Shown here: positions 23,526 to 31,622 of the stretch, piece after piece
Layout: every line of letters starts with the position of its first letter
Numbering within the stretch: the stretch's first letter is position 1
From: an uncultured Spirochaetales bacterium
GTDB taxonomy: Bacteria; Spirochaetota; Spirochaetia; Sphaerochaetales; Sphaerochaetaceae
DNA length: 55,507 nt
NCBI GenBank assembly: GCA_949289305.1
Contig: CASENB010000027.1
Span: 1-55,507 of the forward strand
Direction of reading: 5' to 3'
Position numbers and translations under genes: made by a program
Notes under the pieces: generated by a model
What the model was told of the DNA's origin: nothing
The model's input: the letters and a program-made list of their open reading frames with translations, nothing else
The model's database searches: none

Positions 23526-24089
23526 ATGAAAAAAGCTATTTTACTGTTTTTATTGCTACTTCTTTCTTTTTCTACTATTTTTGCTGATTCATCATCTTAT
23601 TCAAAAGTTTCTTCTCTTTTAGATGATGGCCTATATGGCAATGAAGAACTTATTAGAGCAGAATCTTTTTCTCTTTCATATGAAGAAAAGGAAGAGATAT
23701 ATAACTCTAATAGGAAAAGTTTTGTTGTCCCTATGCTTCTAAATCTTGTTCCTGGATTTGGAGTCGGCTCTTTTTCTCAAGGGGACAAGACTACAGGATG
23801 GGTTTCGTTAGCAGGGGAGATTGTATCTATTGCAACAATTATAACTCCATTTATCTTTCATGAGGCATTAATGGGCGAATGGTATTGGCCATTAATTACA
23901 GGTGCAGGCTTTTGCGGATTATTAGCATTTAAAGCATATGCATTGTATCAAAATTACAACTATGCCTGGGACTATAACGATGATTTATATACTCTTCTCT
24001 TTGAAGGACCGGAATTAGCATTAGTTCCATTTTATAACCTAGAAGAAGAAACTTTAGGAACAACCTTAATTGCAAGCATTAATTTTTGA
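23526..24089 (+). CDS. P13-like spirochaetal envelope protein
   Basis: 187 residues from MKKAILLFLLLLLSFSTIFA, a signal peptide. The start follows GAGGATAGAATT; an upstream in-frame start overlaps the previous gene and is rejected. The core PMLLNLVPGFGVGSFSQGDK, followed by a Gly-rich hydrophobic segment (TTGWVSLAGEIVSIATII) and another (WPLITGAGFCGLLAFKAYAL), resembles Borrelia P13, a channel-forming outer-membrane protein. The rest is acidic and aromatic-rich. Homology is judged from the pattern alone. Confidence 0.6.
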   Translation: MKKAILLFLLLLLSFSTIFADSSSYSKVSSLLDDGLYGNEELIRAESFSLSYEEKEEIYNSNRKSFVVPMLLNLVPGFGVGSFSQGDKTTGWVSLAGEIVSIATIITPFIFHEALMGEWYWPLITGAGFCGLLAFKAYALYQNYNYAWDYNDDLYTLLFEGPELALVPFYNLEEETLGTTLIASINF

Positions 24090-24097
24090 GGGAAAGT

Positions 24098-24706
24098 ATG
24101 AAAAAACTATTAGTATTATTTGTCTTTTTATTTTTAGCATCTGCTTCTATTTTCGCTTTAGGTCGTAGCGAGAAAGGCTTAGTTTTATATGGTGGATATG
24201 AGGCGAGCGTAAACGGAGAAACTGACGCAATTCAAGATGTTTTTGGAGGTTTCTCAGGAAGAACTCAAATTTTCATGGATTTATTTTTTTACAGCGATGT
24301 ACAGGCTGGGTACGCTTTTGATTATCCAAATATTTTTGAACACCCAGAAGATTCTATCCGTTTTACAGGTGGGTTAGCTTTAGGAGCCGCTTGGAGATTC
24401 CATCTTACAGAAAGTCTTAAGCTTCTTGTAGGAGGTGGAATTAATGGCTATTTATATGCTGATGTAAATGGTCCAGAAGCGCTTGGTTTTATGAGAATTG
24501 ATATAGGACTAGATCTTCTTGCAGAGCTTCAATATTACTTTTCTAGAAGTTGGTATTTAACAGCTTCTTTTAAACCAGGAATTTATTTTTATTCTTTGGA
24601 TTATGCTATCGGACCATATTCAGAGGCTCTAGTAGGAATAGATAGAGTTGGCTTTAATCCTCAAATTAAGCTTGGAATAGGATGTCGATGGGGACGTTTT
24701 GAATAA
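24098..24706 (+). CDS. Predicted outer-membrane beta-barrel protein
   Basis: 202 residues from MKKLLVLFVFLFLASASIFA, a signal peptide; an in-frame TTG 12 nt upstream is less likely. The mature part has amphipathic strands such as GLVLYGGYEASVNGE, FTGGLALGAAWRF and ELQYYFSRSWYLTASFKPG, and ends IKLGIGCRWGRFE, consistent with an 8-stranded barrel. It sits 8 nt after the P13-like gene, in one operon. No family is recognised. Confidence 0.6.
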   Translation: MKKLLVLFVFLFLASASIFALGRSEKGLVLYGGYEASVNGETDAIQDVFGGFSGRTQIFMDLFFYSDVQAGYAFDYPNIFEHPEDSIRFTGGLALGAAWRFHLTESLKLLVGGGINGYLYADVNGPEALGFMRIDIGLDLLAELQYYFSRSWYLTASFKPGIYFYSLDYAIGPYSEALVGIDRVGFNPQIKLGIGCRWGRFE

Positions 24707-24727
24707 AGACATAAGAGGAAGAATCAA

Positions 24728-27007
24728 ATGAAAGGTATAAAAACTATTTTCATATTTTGCCTATTTTTAGTTTTATGTGTTTTCGTAAGTTGTGATTTTT
24801 TATATCTTTCAAAGGAAAATGAACATACTGTTGTATTTGAAACCAATGGAGGGTCTTATGTTGAACCTATTGTTATTAAGAATGGTGAATTGTTATATGA
24901 ACCAGATTCTCCTCAAAAAGATGGATATAAATTTTTAGGGTGGAATATAAAGGAATCAGGAAACTTCGTTTTTTTTCCATATGCAGTTGAAGAAGATATT
25001 ACTTTGTATGCCGTATGGGAGCCGATTTTATTTAAGTTATACTTATACATAAATCCTGATGAATTATATAAAATTCTGGATGTCTATTATGGCGAAACAA
25101 TCAGTTTGGAAGAGCCACAATTGGATGGATATGTATTTTCTGGATGGTATACAGATCCTGAATGTAGCATCAGATGGAATGAAAACACCATAGTTGATAA
25201 AAATTATAATTTATATGCTGAATGGACAGAGACCAAAGGGGAATCAGGCGAACCAGAGAAAAAAGAATTTACTGTAACTTTTATTTCTGGAAATGGCGCA
25301 TCATCTGTTGATTATCAAATCATAGAAGAGGGAAATACTGTAAAGATTCCTAGCGAACCAGAAAAAGTGGGGTTTACATTTTCTGGTTGGTACATAGACG
25401 AAGAATGCACTACCCAATTTGATTTTGATACAATAATTGAAAGCGATATATTCTTATATGCAAAATGGGAAGAAATAAATCCATATGCAGATTTTAAATT
25501 TAGGAAATCTTATTTCTCTGATCAAGGGTATGTAATAACTAAATATACAGGTCTGGATAAAGAGATAATAGAACTACCTTCTTATTATGAGGGACAGCCT
25601 GTTACAGAAATAACAAGAAGTGCCTTATTTGGATTAAAAAGTCTAAAAAAAGTTATTTTACCTGAACAGTTAAAAATAATTGGCGAGTATGCATTTAGTG
25701 GGTGCGAAGCACTTGAAGATGTGGTTCTCCCTTCTAGTGTCACAGAAATAGGTTTCAGAGCTTTTTATAACTGTAACTCATTAAGAGAAATAAAATTGCC
25801 AGATAATCTGGAGGAGATAAATTATGGAGCTTTCTCCTATAGTGGCTTAACATATATATTCGTACCTGGCAAAGTGAAAGTTCTGGACGATGCTTTTAGC
25901 AATTGTAAAGAATTAAAAGAAGTAGTTTTAGGCGAAGGTATTAGTGAGCTTGCAGAATATTTATTTGATGAGTGTATTAGTTTAGAAAAAATTACAATGC
26001 CTTCTACTATCACTGCAATTAATAAGAGTGCTTTTAATTCTTGCACGTCGTTAGAATCTATAACTCTACCAGAAGGACTTGAAACTATAGGGGATTCAGC
26101 TTTTTATCAAAGTGGCATTAAGGAGATAGAAATACCAAAAAGTGTAAAAAGTATAGGAAGTTCTGCTTTCGCTGAATCTTATCTATCAAAAATATCTATT
26201 CCTGATGAAATTGAGGAAATAGGAATGAAAGCGTTTTCTGATTGCAAGTTTTTAGAAACTATTGATTTAGAAGAATGTTCAAAGCTTGAGATACTTGACG
26301 ACTATCTTTTTTCTAACTGTTCATCACTTTCATCTGTTTCTCTTCCTCCTAATATAAAAGAAATATCAACTTCTGTGTTTGAAACTACATCTTTAGAGTC
26401 CGTCACGATTCCAAGTAGCGTTGAAACTATTGGTCTTTATGCATTTGGATGGTGCGAAAACTTAAAAGACGTAAAAATTGAAGGTAATACATTAAGAGCA
26501 ATATACAGAGGAGCGTTTGAAGGATGTCACTCAAACATTGAAATTCCAGCATCTGTAGAGTTTATTGAATTTTTAGCAATTACTGATTTTGATAACGTCA
26601 CATTTGCTCCAGGATCAAGGTTTTCTTTTAAAGATGGATTGCTAATTGAAACTGTTGACAATCAAAAGAGATTAAAGGTCTTTTGCAGCAAAGAAAATAA
26701 AGTTGTTTTACCTGACTATATTGATATTATAGGATCTAACGCTTTTTACAATAATACAATGGATGAGTTAGTGATTTCAGAATCCGTAAAGAAAATTGAA
26801 ACCCAAGCTATATATTTTTCTGAAATAAAGAAGATCGAAATTCCTTCAACTGTTACAACTGTTGAGCCTATAGCTATTTACAATTATAATTTAAGCGAGC
26901 CAACGGTAATAATCGTATATTGGAAAGAAGGGAACAGGCCTGAAGGATGGGCTGAAAACTGGTATGGGGGACAAAAAATAACTGTTACTTACGCTGAAGA
27001 TTATTAA
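24728..27007 (+). CDS. Surface lipoprotein with InlB-type B repeats and BspA-type leucine-rich repeats
   Basis: 759 residues. The lipoprotein signal ends VFVSC (Cys at about residue 22). Three Listeria-Bacteroides (InlB B / Flg_new) repeats follow at about 35-95, 97-160 and 170-240, each ending in a LYAVWE / LYAEWT / LYAKWE motif. From about 265 to 740 there are BspA/TpLRR-type repeats of about 23 residues (for example LKKVILPEQLKIIGEYAFSG). These repeats mediate adhesion or protein binding on the cell surface in oral and gut anaerobes. It is last in the envelope cluster and has low GC content. A hairpin follows. The role in host contact is inferred from family knowledge. Confidence 0.88.
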   Translation: MKGIKTIFIFCLFLVLCVFVSCDFLYLSKENEHTVVFETNGGSYVEPIVIKNGELLYEPDSPQKDGYKFLGWNIKESGNFVFFPYAVEEDITLYAVWEPILFKLYLYINPDELYKILDVYYGETISLEEPQLDGYVFSGWYTDPECSIRWNENTIVDKNYNLYAEWTETKGESGEPEKKEFTVTFISGNGASSVDYQIIEEGNTVKIPSEPEKVGFTFSGWYIDEECTTQFDFDTIIESDIFLYAKWEEINPYADFKFRKSYFSDQGYVITKYTGLDKEIIELPSYYEGQPVTEITRSALFGLKSLKKVILPEQLKIIGEYAFSGCEALEDVVLPSSVTEIGFRAFYNCNSLREIKLPDNLEEINYGAFSYSGLTYIFVPGKVKVLDDAFSNCKELKEVVLGEGISELAEYLFDECISLEKITMPSTITAINKSAFNSCTSLESITLPEGLETIGDSAFYQSGIKEIEIPKSVKSIGSSAFAESYLSKISIPDEIEEIGMKAFSDCKFLETIDLEECSKLEILDDYLFSNCSSLSSVSLPPNIKEISTSVFETTSLESVTIPSSVETIGLYAFGWCENLKDVKIEGNTLRAIYRGAFEGCHSNIEIPASVEFIEFLAITDFDNVTFAPGSRFSFKDGLLIETVDNQKRLKVFCSKENKVVLPDYIDIIGSNAFYNNTMDELVISESVKKIETQAIYFSEIKKIEIPSTVTTVEPIAIYNYNLSEPTVIIVYWKEGNRPEGWAENWYGGQKITVTYAEDY

Positions 27008-27022
27008 ATTTTAATGTTAGTT

Positions 27023-27055
27023 GTTGCATAAAATAATATTATGTTTTTATGCAAC
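27023..27055. terminator. Perfect 11-bp hairpin between convergent genes
   Basis: gttgcataaaa (27023-27033) with ttttatgcaac (27045-27055). There is no strong T-run on either side, so its termination efficiency is uncertain. Confidence 0.5.
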
Positions 27056-27064
27056 GACGTTTGC

Positions 27065-29275
27065 CTATTTCGTCTTACTATGTACGCTCATCCACTCTTT
27101 AGTACTCTTTTCTGTTTCCTCTTGTTCTTTCTTATTAGGTATAATCTTAATTATTGCACTTGTAGAATTAAATGGAACATCCCTTTCTTTTAATGATTGT
27201 ATGAAAATATCTTTCATGTTTTCTTCTAGAACTTTAGAATAAGACTTGGTCCACCATGATAATGCGACATTTTCATCTATATGTCTTTCTTCACTAAGAG
27301 TCATGTAATCAATATTAGCGTTCGGAAAATAAAATTTCACAGTCTTTTCAAGATCTTTTTCATCCCAAGAAGAGAGTGGGGAAGATGAGTATATTTTATC
27401 TTCAGCTTCAATTAATTTTTCTTTTAAATTCCCATCAGTAAAAGAGCTTACTCTAGATGATCTTTTTGCAATTGCTGTTGCAATTAATATGATTGTCTTT
27501 TCATTAGACTTTTCTTTTATCTTTTTTAATATCTCGTTACCTTTTTTTAAATCGATTAAGATATCTTTTGCAGCAATTAAAGATAAATCAAAATCATTGC
27601 TAAGACTATTGATTGCGTTAATATATTCAGGATCTACGAAGACGCTCGGTCTAAGAAGTTCGTCTATTTCGCTAGAAAGGTGCATAAGAGCATCTTTTTC
27701 TTCTTTTTTTCTAACTATTGCAATGCTTGAGCCTTCTGGATTCATTTTCATTGCAGGGTATAATAAGAGACCGGTTCCCGCATTAATTATTAAGGCATTT
27801 GCGTGCCTTGGAATTTCAACGCCTTGATAGAGATTATCTCTTAGTTTTTTTAACCCAGTGCTTCTTTGCCCCATTGCCCTATTAAGCCATAAGTTTCTCT
27901 TCTTATCTTCAGGAGACCAAGTAAGAACTTCATTGCCCTCGTCTATGTTTATACTTTCAAGTTGTTCTAATCTATGTTCTAGTACTTTTTCTCTTATGCT
28001 CTTCTCATAGCCCAAATCACCTGGGCGGTAGTATATTTTTCCAACAAGTGAGGACGGAAGATATTGCTGGGCAACCCAATGATCTTTATATGAGTGTGGA
28101 TAGAGATATCCTTTTCCATGCGCAAATGCTTCAGAGTCCCTGCTATCGTCTTTTAAATGATTAGGGACTTCGTCCTTTGATTCTTTTTCAACATCAGATA
28201 GTGCATCGAAAAAGGCAAGGGTAGAGTTGCTTTTCTCTGTAGTTGCTAAATATAGAGCGGCCTCGGTTAAATGAAATCTTCCCTCAGGTAGTCCAATTCT
28301 GTCGAATGCAGATGCGCATGCTTCTACAACTCTTATTGCATTAGGATCTGCAAGCCCTATGTCTTCCGATGCGCTTATTAGCATGCGGCGGAATATAAAA
28401 CGGGGATCTTCTCCTGCGCTCACCATCTTAGCTAGCCAGTAAAGAGTTGCATCAGGATCGCTTCCTCTTATGCTCTTTATGAACGCGCTTATTACGTCAA
28501 AGTGATAATCTCCTTCCTTGTCGTAAAGAACTGCCCTCTGCTGTATCGACTCTTCAGCAGCCTCTTTTGAGATGTAAATCCTTCCGTCTTTTGGAGGAAA
28601 TGTTTCACCAGATGTCTCCACAGCAAGTTCAAGTGCGTTTAAAAGACTTCTTGCATCTCCAGAAGCAACAGATACAAGATGTTCTAGCGCGCCAGGCTCG
28701 AAAGTTATTTCATATTTTCCATATCCTCTCTCTTTGTCGCTAAGAGCCTGTCTTGCAATCTTGAAAAGATCCTCTTCTTCAAGTTTTTTCAGCTGGAATA
28801 CTCTTGATCTGGAGACAAGGGCTGCATTTACTTCAAAATAAGGGTTTTCTGTTGTGGCTCCGATTAAAATAACAGTTCCATTCTCAACCCATGGAAGAAG
28901 CGCATCCTGCTGCCTTTTGTTCCAACGGTGAACCTCGTCTATGAACAATATCGTTTTTGTTCCGTACAAATCGCGTCTTTCTTTTGCAGATCTTATCTCC
29001 TCATCAAGTTCTTTAACTCCGGCAAGGACTGCATTGAGTGTTGAGAAATGCGATTTCGTAGTATTGGCAATTACACGCGCAAGCGTTGTCTTTCCTGTCC
29101 CCGGAGGGCCGTAAAAGATTACGGATGAAAGCTGATCAAGCTGAATAGCGCGTCTAAGAAGCCTCCCTGGCCCTATGATATGCTCCTGTCCTACATATTC
29201 ATCCAGGTTCCTCGGTCTCATTCTAGAGGCAAGAGGCTCGCTGCTTCTTTCTACTGAAGATGAAAACAGATCCAT
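27065..29275 (-). CDS. rarA: Replication-associated recombination protein RarA (MgsA) fused to a methyltransferase-like C-terminal domain
   Basis: 736 residues; RarA alone is about 420-450. The N-terminal AAA+ clamp-loader-like ATPase has RPRNLDEYVGQEHI, Walker A GPPGTGKTTLARVIA, Walker B LFIDEVHRWNKRQQDALLP and sensor GATTENPYFEVN, followed by the RarA tetramerisation part (GSDPDATLYWLAKMVSAGED, PHSYKDHWVAQQYLP). The extra about 290 residues include NALIINAGTGLLLYPAMK and PEGSSIAIV, resembling motif I and II of a SAM-methyltransferase fold but degraded later. RarA acts at stalled forks. A similar RarA-unknown domain fusion is known from other bacteria, with unknown purpose. The ATG overlaps the stop of the upstream lipoprotein gene. 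Confidence 0.88.
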   Translation of the reverse strand: MDLFSSSVERSSEPLASRMRPRNLDEYVGQEHIIGPGRLLRRAIQLDQLSSVIFYGPPGTGKTTLARVIANTTKSHFSTLNAVLAGVKELDEEIRSAKERRDLYGTKTILFIDEVHRWNKRQQDALLPWVENGTVILIGATTENPYFEVNAALVSRSRVFQLKKLEEEDLFKIARQALSDKERGYGKYEITFEPGALEHLVSVASGDARSLLNALELAVETSGETFPPKDGRIYISKEAAEESIQQRAVLYDKEGDYHFDVISAFIKSIRGSDPDATLYWLAKMVSAGEDPRFIFRRMLISASEDIGLADPNAIRVVEACASAFDRIGLPEGRFHLTEAALYLATTEKSNSTLAFFDALSDVEKESKDEVPNHLKDDSRDSEAFAHGKGYLYPHSYKDHWVAQQYLPSSLVGKIYYRPGDLGYEKSIREKVLEHRLEQLESINIDEGNEVLTWSPEDKKRNLWLNRAMGQRSTGLKKLRDNLYQGVEIPRHANALIINAGTGLLLYPAMKMNPEGSSIAIVRKKEEKDALMHLSSEIDELLRPSVFVDPEYINAINSLSNDFDLSLIAAKDILIDLKKGNEILKKIKEKSNEKTIILIATAIAKRSSRVSSFTDGNLKEKLIEAEDKIYSSSPLSSWDEKDLEKTVKFYFPNANIDYMTLSEERHIDENVALSWWTKSYSKVLEENMKDIFIQSLKERDVPFNSTSAIIKIIPNKKEQEETEKSTKEWMSVHSKTK

Positions 29276-29979
29276 TATAGGGCCTCCCAGAAGAGAGCGT
29301 AGCGACTATCGTAATGAAGGCTCAGAGGAAGGTTCCTAAGCCTTAGTTCACTTTGGTAGAGCTCCATATAGCTACGTTCTGCTACAAATAGCGATGCAGC
29401 GTTGAAATCGAAATCCACTATGTTTTCTAACGAGGATGAGAATCCTACAGTCTCTAAATTATCTTGGTTCTTCTTAATGATGTCGCATTCGAACTTAAGC
29501 GCATTATATGATGAGATAAACTCCGCACCTTTTAGGCTTATATATAGTCTCGCATCACGCTCTAATTCGTTTAGAAGTCTTAATCTGTTTTCAGAAAAGA
29601 GATTCGCTTCCCTTAGCATCTGCACAGGATCGTAAGTGTTGTATGGAAAGTCATATAGGTCGTTTAAAGCATATTTTGCAGCACCTTCAAGCAGCGCTAT
29701 CAGATCATCTTTTGCATCGTCATAAAGGCTTTGAAAACGGCTGAACAGCTCCTCATAGTCAAAAAGCGTCTGAGGAAAGAGCGGCCTGACATCCTCATCG
29801 CTTAAAGAGAAATTATTTATTGCAAGATCTATAGAATCACTATAGAGCATGTCGATTGCATCCATAGCATCCTCGTTTTTTATCTGAGTATTTCCTCTTC
29901 CATTTTGACTGACGCATGAAGAGAATAGGAGGATCAACATAAGTATTTCTATAGTTTTGATGAACTTTCTCTTTAACAC
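29275..29979 (-). CDS. Lipoprotein of unknown function
   Basis: 234 residues using GTG at 29979. It has a lipoprotein signal ending LLFSSC (Cys about 22), then an acidic, mainly helical body with several Leu/Asp/Tyr-rich segments. No family is recognised. There is no Shine-Dalgarno. A TTGAGA-17-TATATT promoter ends 6 nt before the GTG, pointing to a leaderless mRNA. The stop codon overlaps the rarA start (TAATG), so the two are co-translated although their functions look unrelated. Confidence 0.7.
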   Translation of the reverse strand: MLKRKFIKTIEILMLILLFSSCVSQNGRGNTQIKNEDAMDAIDMLYSDSIDLAINNFSLSDEDVRPLFPQTLFDYEELFSRFQSLYDDAKDDLIALLEGAAKYALNDLYDFPYNTYDPVQMLREANLFSENRLRLLNELERDARLYISLKGAEFISSYNALKFECDIIKKNQDNLETVGFSSSLENIVDFDFNAASLFVAERSYMELYQSELRLRNLPLSLHYDSRYALFWEAL

Positions 29980-29985
29980 GTCTAT

Positions 29986-30014
29986 AATATAAATTGATTG
30001 TTTGAAAATCTCAA
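29986..30014 (-). promoter_or_regulatory. Promoter of the lipoprotein-rarA operon
   Basis: Minus strand: TTGAGA (30014-30009), 17-bp spacer, TATATT (29991-29986). The start codon follows 6 nt later. It overlaps the divergent promoter of the Bax-inhibitor-like gene. Confidence 0.6.
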
Positions 30015-30031
30015 GTTTTAGACTATATTAT
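30002..30031 (+). promoter_or_regulatory. Promoter of the Bax1-I-like gene
   Basis: TTGAAA (30002-30007) with TATATT (30024-30029; 16 bp) or TATTAT (30026-30031; 18 bp). An AAGGAG site follows at 30036-30041. Confidence 0.5.
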
Positions 30032-30047
30032 ATGTAAGGAGTTAAAA

Positions 30048-30752
30048 TTGAGAGATTTAAGTATTTTACAAAACGTAGAGAGAAGGGAGAACACTCTTTT
30101 AAGAAACGTTTATTTATATCTATTTGCAGGCTTGGCGCTAACAGCAATTGTTTCATTTGCGCTTTCTCAGAGCGTAACGCTTATGAGAGCTGTCGTACTG
30201 AATCCTATTTCGATGCTGATTGTCGTAATTGCTCAGTTTGCTGCGGTGTTTTTCATTTCAGCTCGTGTTGAGAGCATGAAGAGCAGTACGGCAGTAATGG
30301 CGTTCTTCTTATATTCCATACTTACAGGAATTACATTCTCCGTTCTTTTTATTGCATATTCGCCTCTATCGATGACAAAGGCGTTCCTTTCTGCATCTGC
30401 AGTATTTGTCGGAGCAAGCCTTTATGGAACTTTCTCTAAAAAGAACGTAAGAAGCTGGAGCCGATACCTATTCATGGGACTTTTCGGACTTTTAATTGCA
30501 AGTGTGATCAATATGATTTTCTACACAAGCACGATGGATCTGATCATCTCAGCTGTTGGCGTTGTTCTCTTTACAGGTCTTACCGCATGGGATACTAATA
30601 AGATCGTTGCAATGAACAGGGAGTTCTCAGGCTACATGAGCCAGGCTGACTATACTAAGATAGGTATTCTTGGCGCCTTAGATCTCTATCTGGACTTTTT
30701 AAATATCTTCTTATACCTTCTTAGATTCTTTGGAAATGGAAATAGAGAATAA
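30048..30752 (+). CDS. Bax inhibitor-1/YccA family membrane protein
   Basis: 234 residues with seven hydrophobic helices. It uses a TTG start 6 nt after AAGGAG. Family signatures: LSQSVTLMRAVVLNPI region, FLYSILTGITFSVLF, GLFGLLIASVINMIF, and GLTAWDTNKI near the C-terminus followed by GALDLYLDFLNIFLYLLRF, which contains the conserved Asp residues of the pH-sensing di-Asp gate. Family members leak Ca2+ or modulate the FtsH protease (YccA); which applies here is unknown. Its end overlaps the pseudouridine synthase start by 17 nt. Confidence 0.92.
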   Translation: MRDLSILQNVERRENTLLRNVYLYLFAGLALTAIVSFALSQSVTLMRAVVLNPISMLIVVIAQFAAVFFISARVESMKSSTAVMAFFLYSILTGITFSVLFIAYSPLSMTKAFLSASAVFVGASLYGTFSKKNVRSWSRYLFMGLFGLLIASVINMIFYTSTMDLIISAVGVVLFTGLTAWDTNKIVAMNREFSGYMSQADYTKIGILGALDLYLDFLNIFLYLLRFFGNGNRE

Positions 30753-31398
30753 GATTATAAGGGTGGAAGAGGACTTTATCGTAGCTTATAAGGACTCTTA
30801 TATAAACACGGTACCGCTTAAGGGGGAAGGAAATAAGCCTTCCCTCTTAAATTTTGTTTCAGCAATCTATCCGGATATATTAAGCGTTTCATCTAAAAAC
30901 GAATGGGAGCGCGGAGTACTTCATCGTCTTGATTTTCCCACCAAAGGCCTTGTCCTTATTGCTAGAAAACAGAACTTTTACGATAAGATGCTCGAAGAGC
31001 AGAAGGGGGGACGATTTGTTAAGCGTTATGTTGCAAAGACTGAAAAAAGCACGTATGACGAGGGTTTTCCGCCGTTTAATTATGATTTGAAAGACGGCGT
31101 CTGTATTAAATCTAAATTCAGAAGCTACTCAAAAGGGGCAAAAGCGGTAAGGCCTCTAATCGAAGGGCAGTATCTTTACAAAAAAGAGGCTCCGATATAT
31201 GAGACATATGTTGATAAGATTGACGGAAGCGTTTTTTATCTGCTGTTAAGGCGAGGATTTCGGCATCAGATAAGATGCCATTTAGCATGGTCTGGAAATG
31301 CTATTGTCGGAGACGCATTATATGGCGCAAAAGAAAATAATGACTTTGGCTTATTGAGTTACGAAATAGAATTTTTAGGTGAGAAGGTGAGCCTTTAG
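30736..31398 (+). CDS. RluA-family RNA pseudouridine synthase
   Basis: 220 residues. GVLHRLDFPTKGLVLIA holds the catalytic Asp of RluA-type synthases, and FRHQIRCHLAWSGNAIVGDALYG is the second conserved region. Shorter than RluC/RluD (about 320) and without an S4 domain, so it resembles RluA itself or TruC-like enzymes; the RNA target is unknown. The start was taken at ATG 30736; a TTG 6 nt earlier is possible. It overlaps the upstream gene by 17 nt and meets xseB tail-to-tail with a 4-nt overlap. Confidence 0.88.
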   Translation: MEIENKIIRVEEDFIVAYKDSYINTVPLKGEGNKPSLLNFVSAIYPDILSVSSKNEWERGVLHRLDFPTKGLVLIARKQNFYDKMLEEQKGGRFVKRYVAKTEKSTYDEGFPPFNYDLKDGVCIKSKFRSYSKGAKAVRPLIEGQYLYKKEAPIYETYVDKIDGSVFYLLLRRGFRHQIRCHLAWSGNAIVGDALYGAKENNDFGLLSYEIEFLGEKVSL

Positions 31399-31622
31399 CT
31401 CTCCTCCTCATCCTCGCTCATTTCCTCTTTTTCGAGTTCGAATTCATCTTCGCTTGTTACTTTTTCAATTCTTCTTTCTAAACTTGATAGCCTTTTATTC
31501 AAACTTTTTGTTAATTTTGATGCTTCTTCATAAAGTTCTATTGCTTTTTCAAGTTCTGTGCTTTCATCCTTTAATTTCTCTGTAATCTCTTCAAGTCTTT
31601 TTAAATCTTCTTCAAAGCTCAC
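31395..31622 (-). CDS. xseB: Exodeoxyribonuclease VII small subunit
   Basis: 75 residues beginning with a GTG-coded MSFEEDLKRLEEITEKL, the usual XseB start, 4 nt after GGAGGAG. A longer in-frame ATG lies upstream of that ribosome site and is rejected. It is coiled-coil forming (ELEKAIELYEEASKLTKSLNKRL) with an unusually acidic C-terminal tail. It overlaps the xseA end by 11 nt. Together they degrade ssDNA to oligonucleotides. Confidence 0.92.
   Translation of the reverse strand: MSFEEDLKRLEEITEKLKDESTELEKAIELYEEASKLTKSLNKRLSSLERRIEKVTSEDEFELEKEEMSEDEEES

Noticed and set aside
24728..27007. Repeated sequence in the lipoprotein gene as a CRISPR-like array
   Set aside because: The repetition is at protein level (leucine-rich repeats) with diverged nucleotide sequence; there are no constant repeats or spacers, and no cas genes are in the window.
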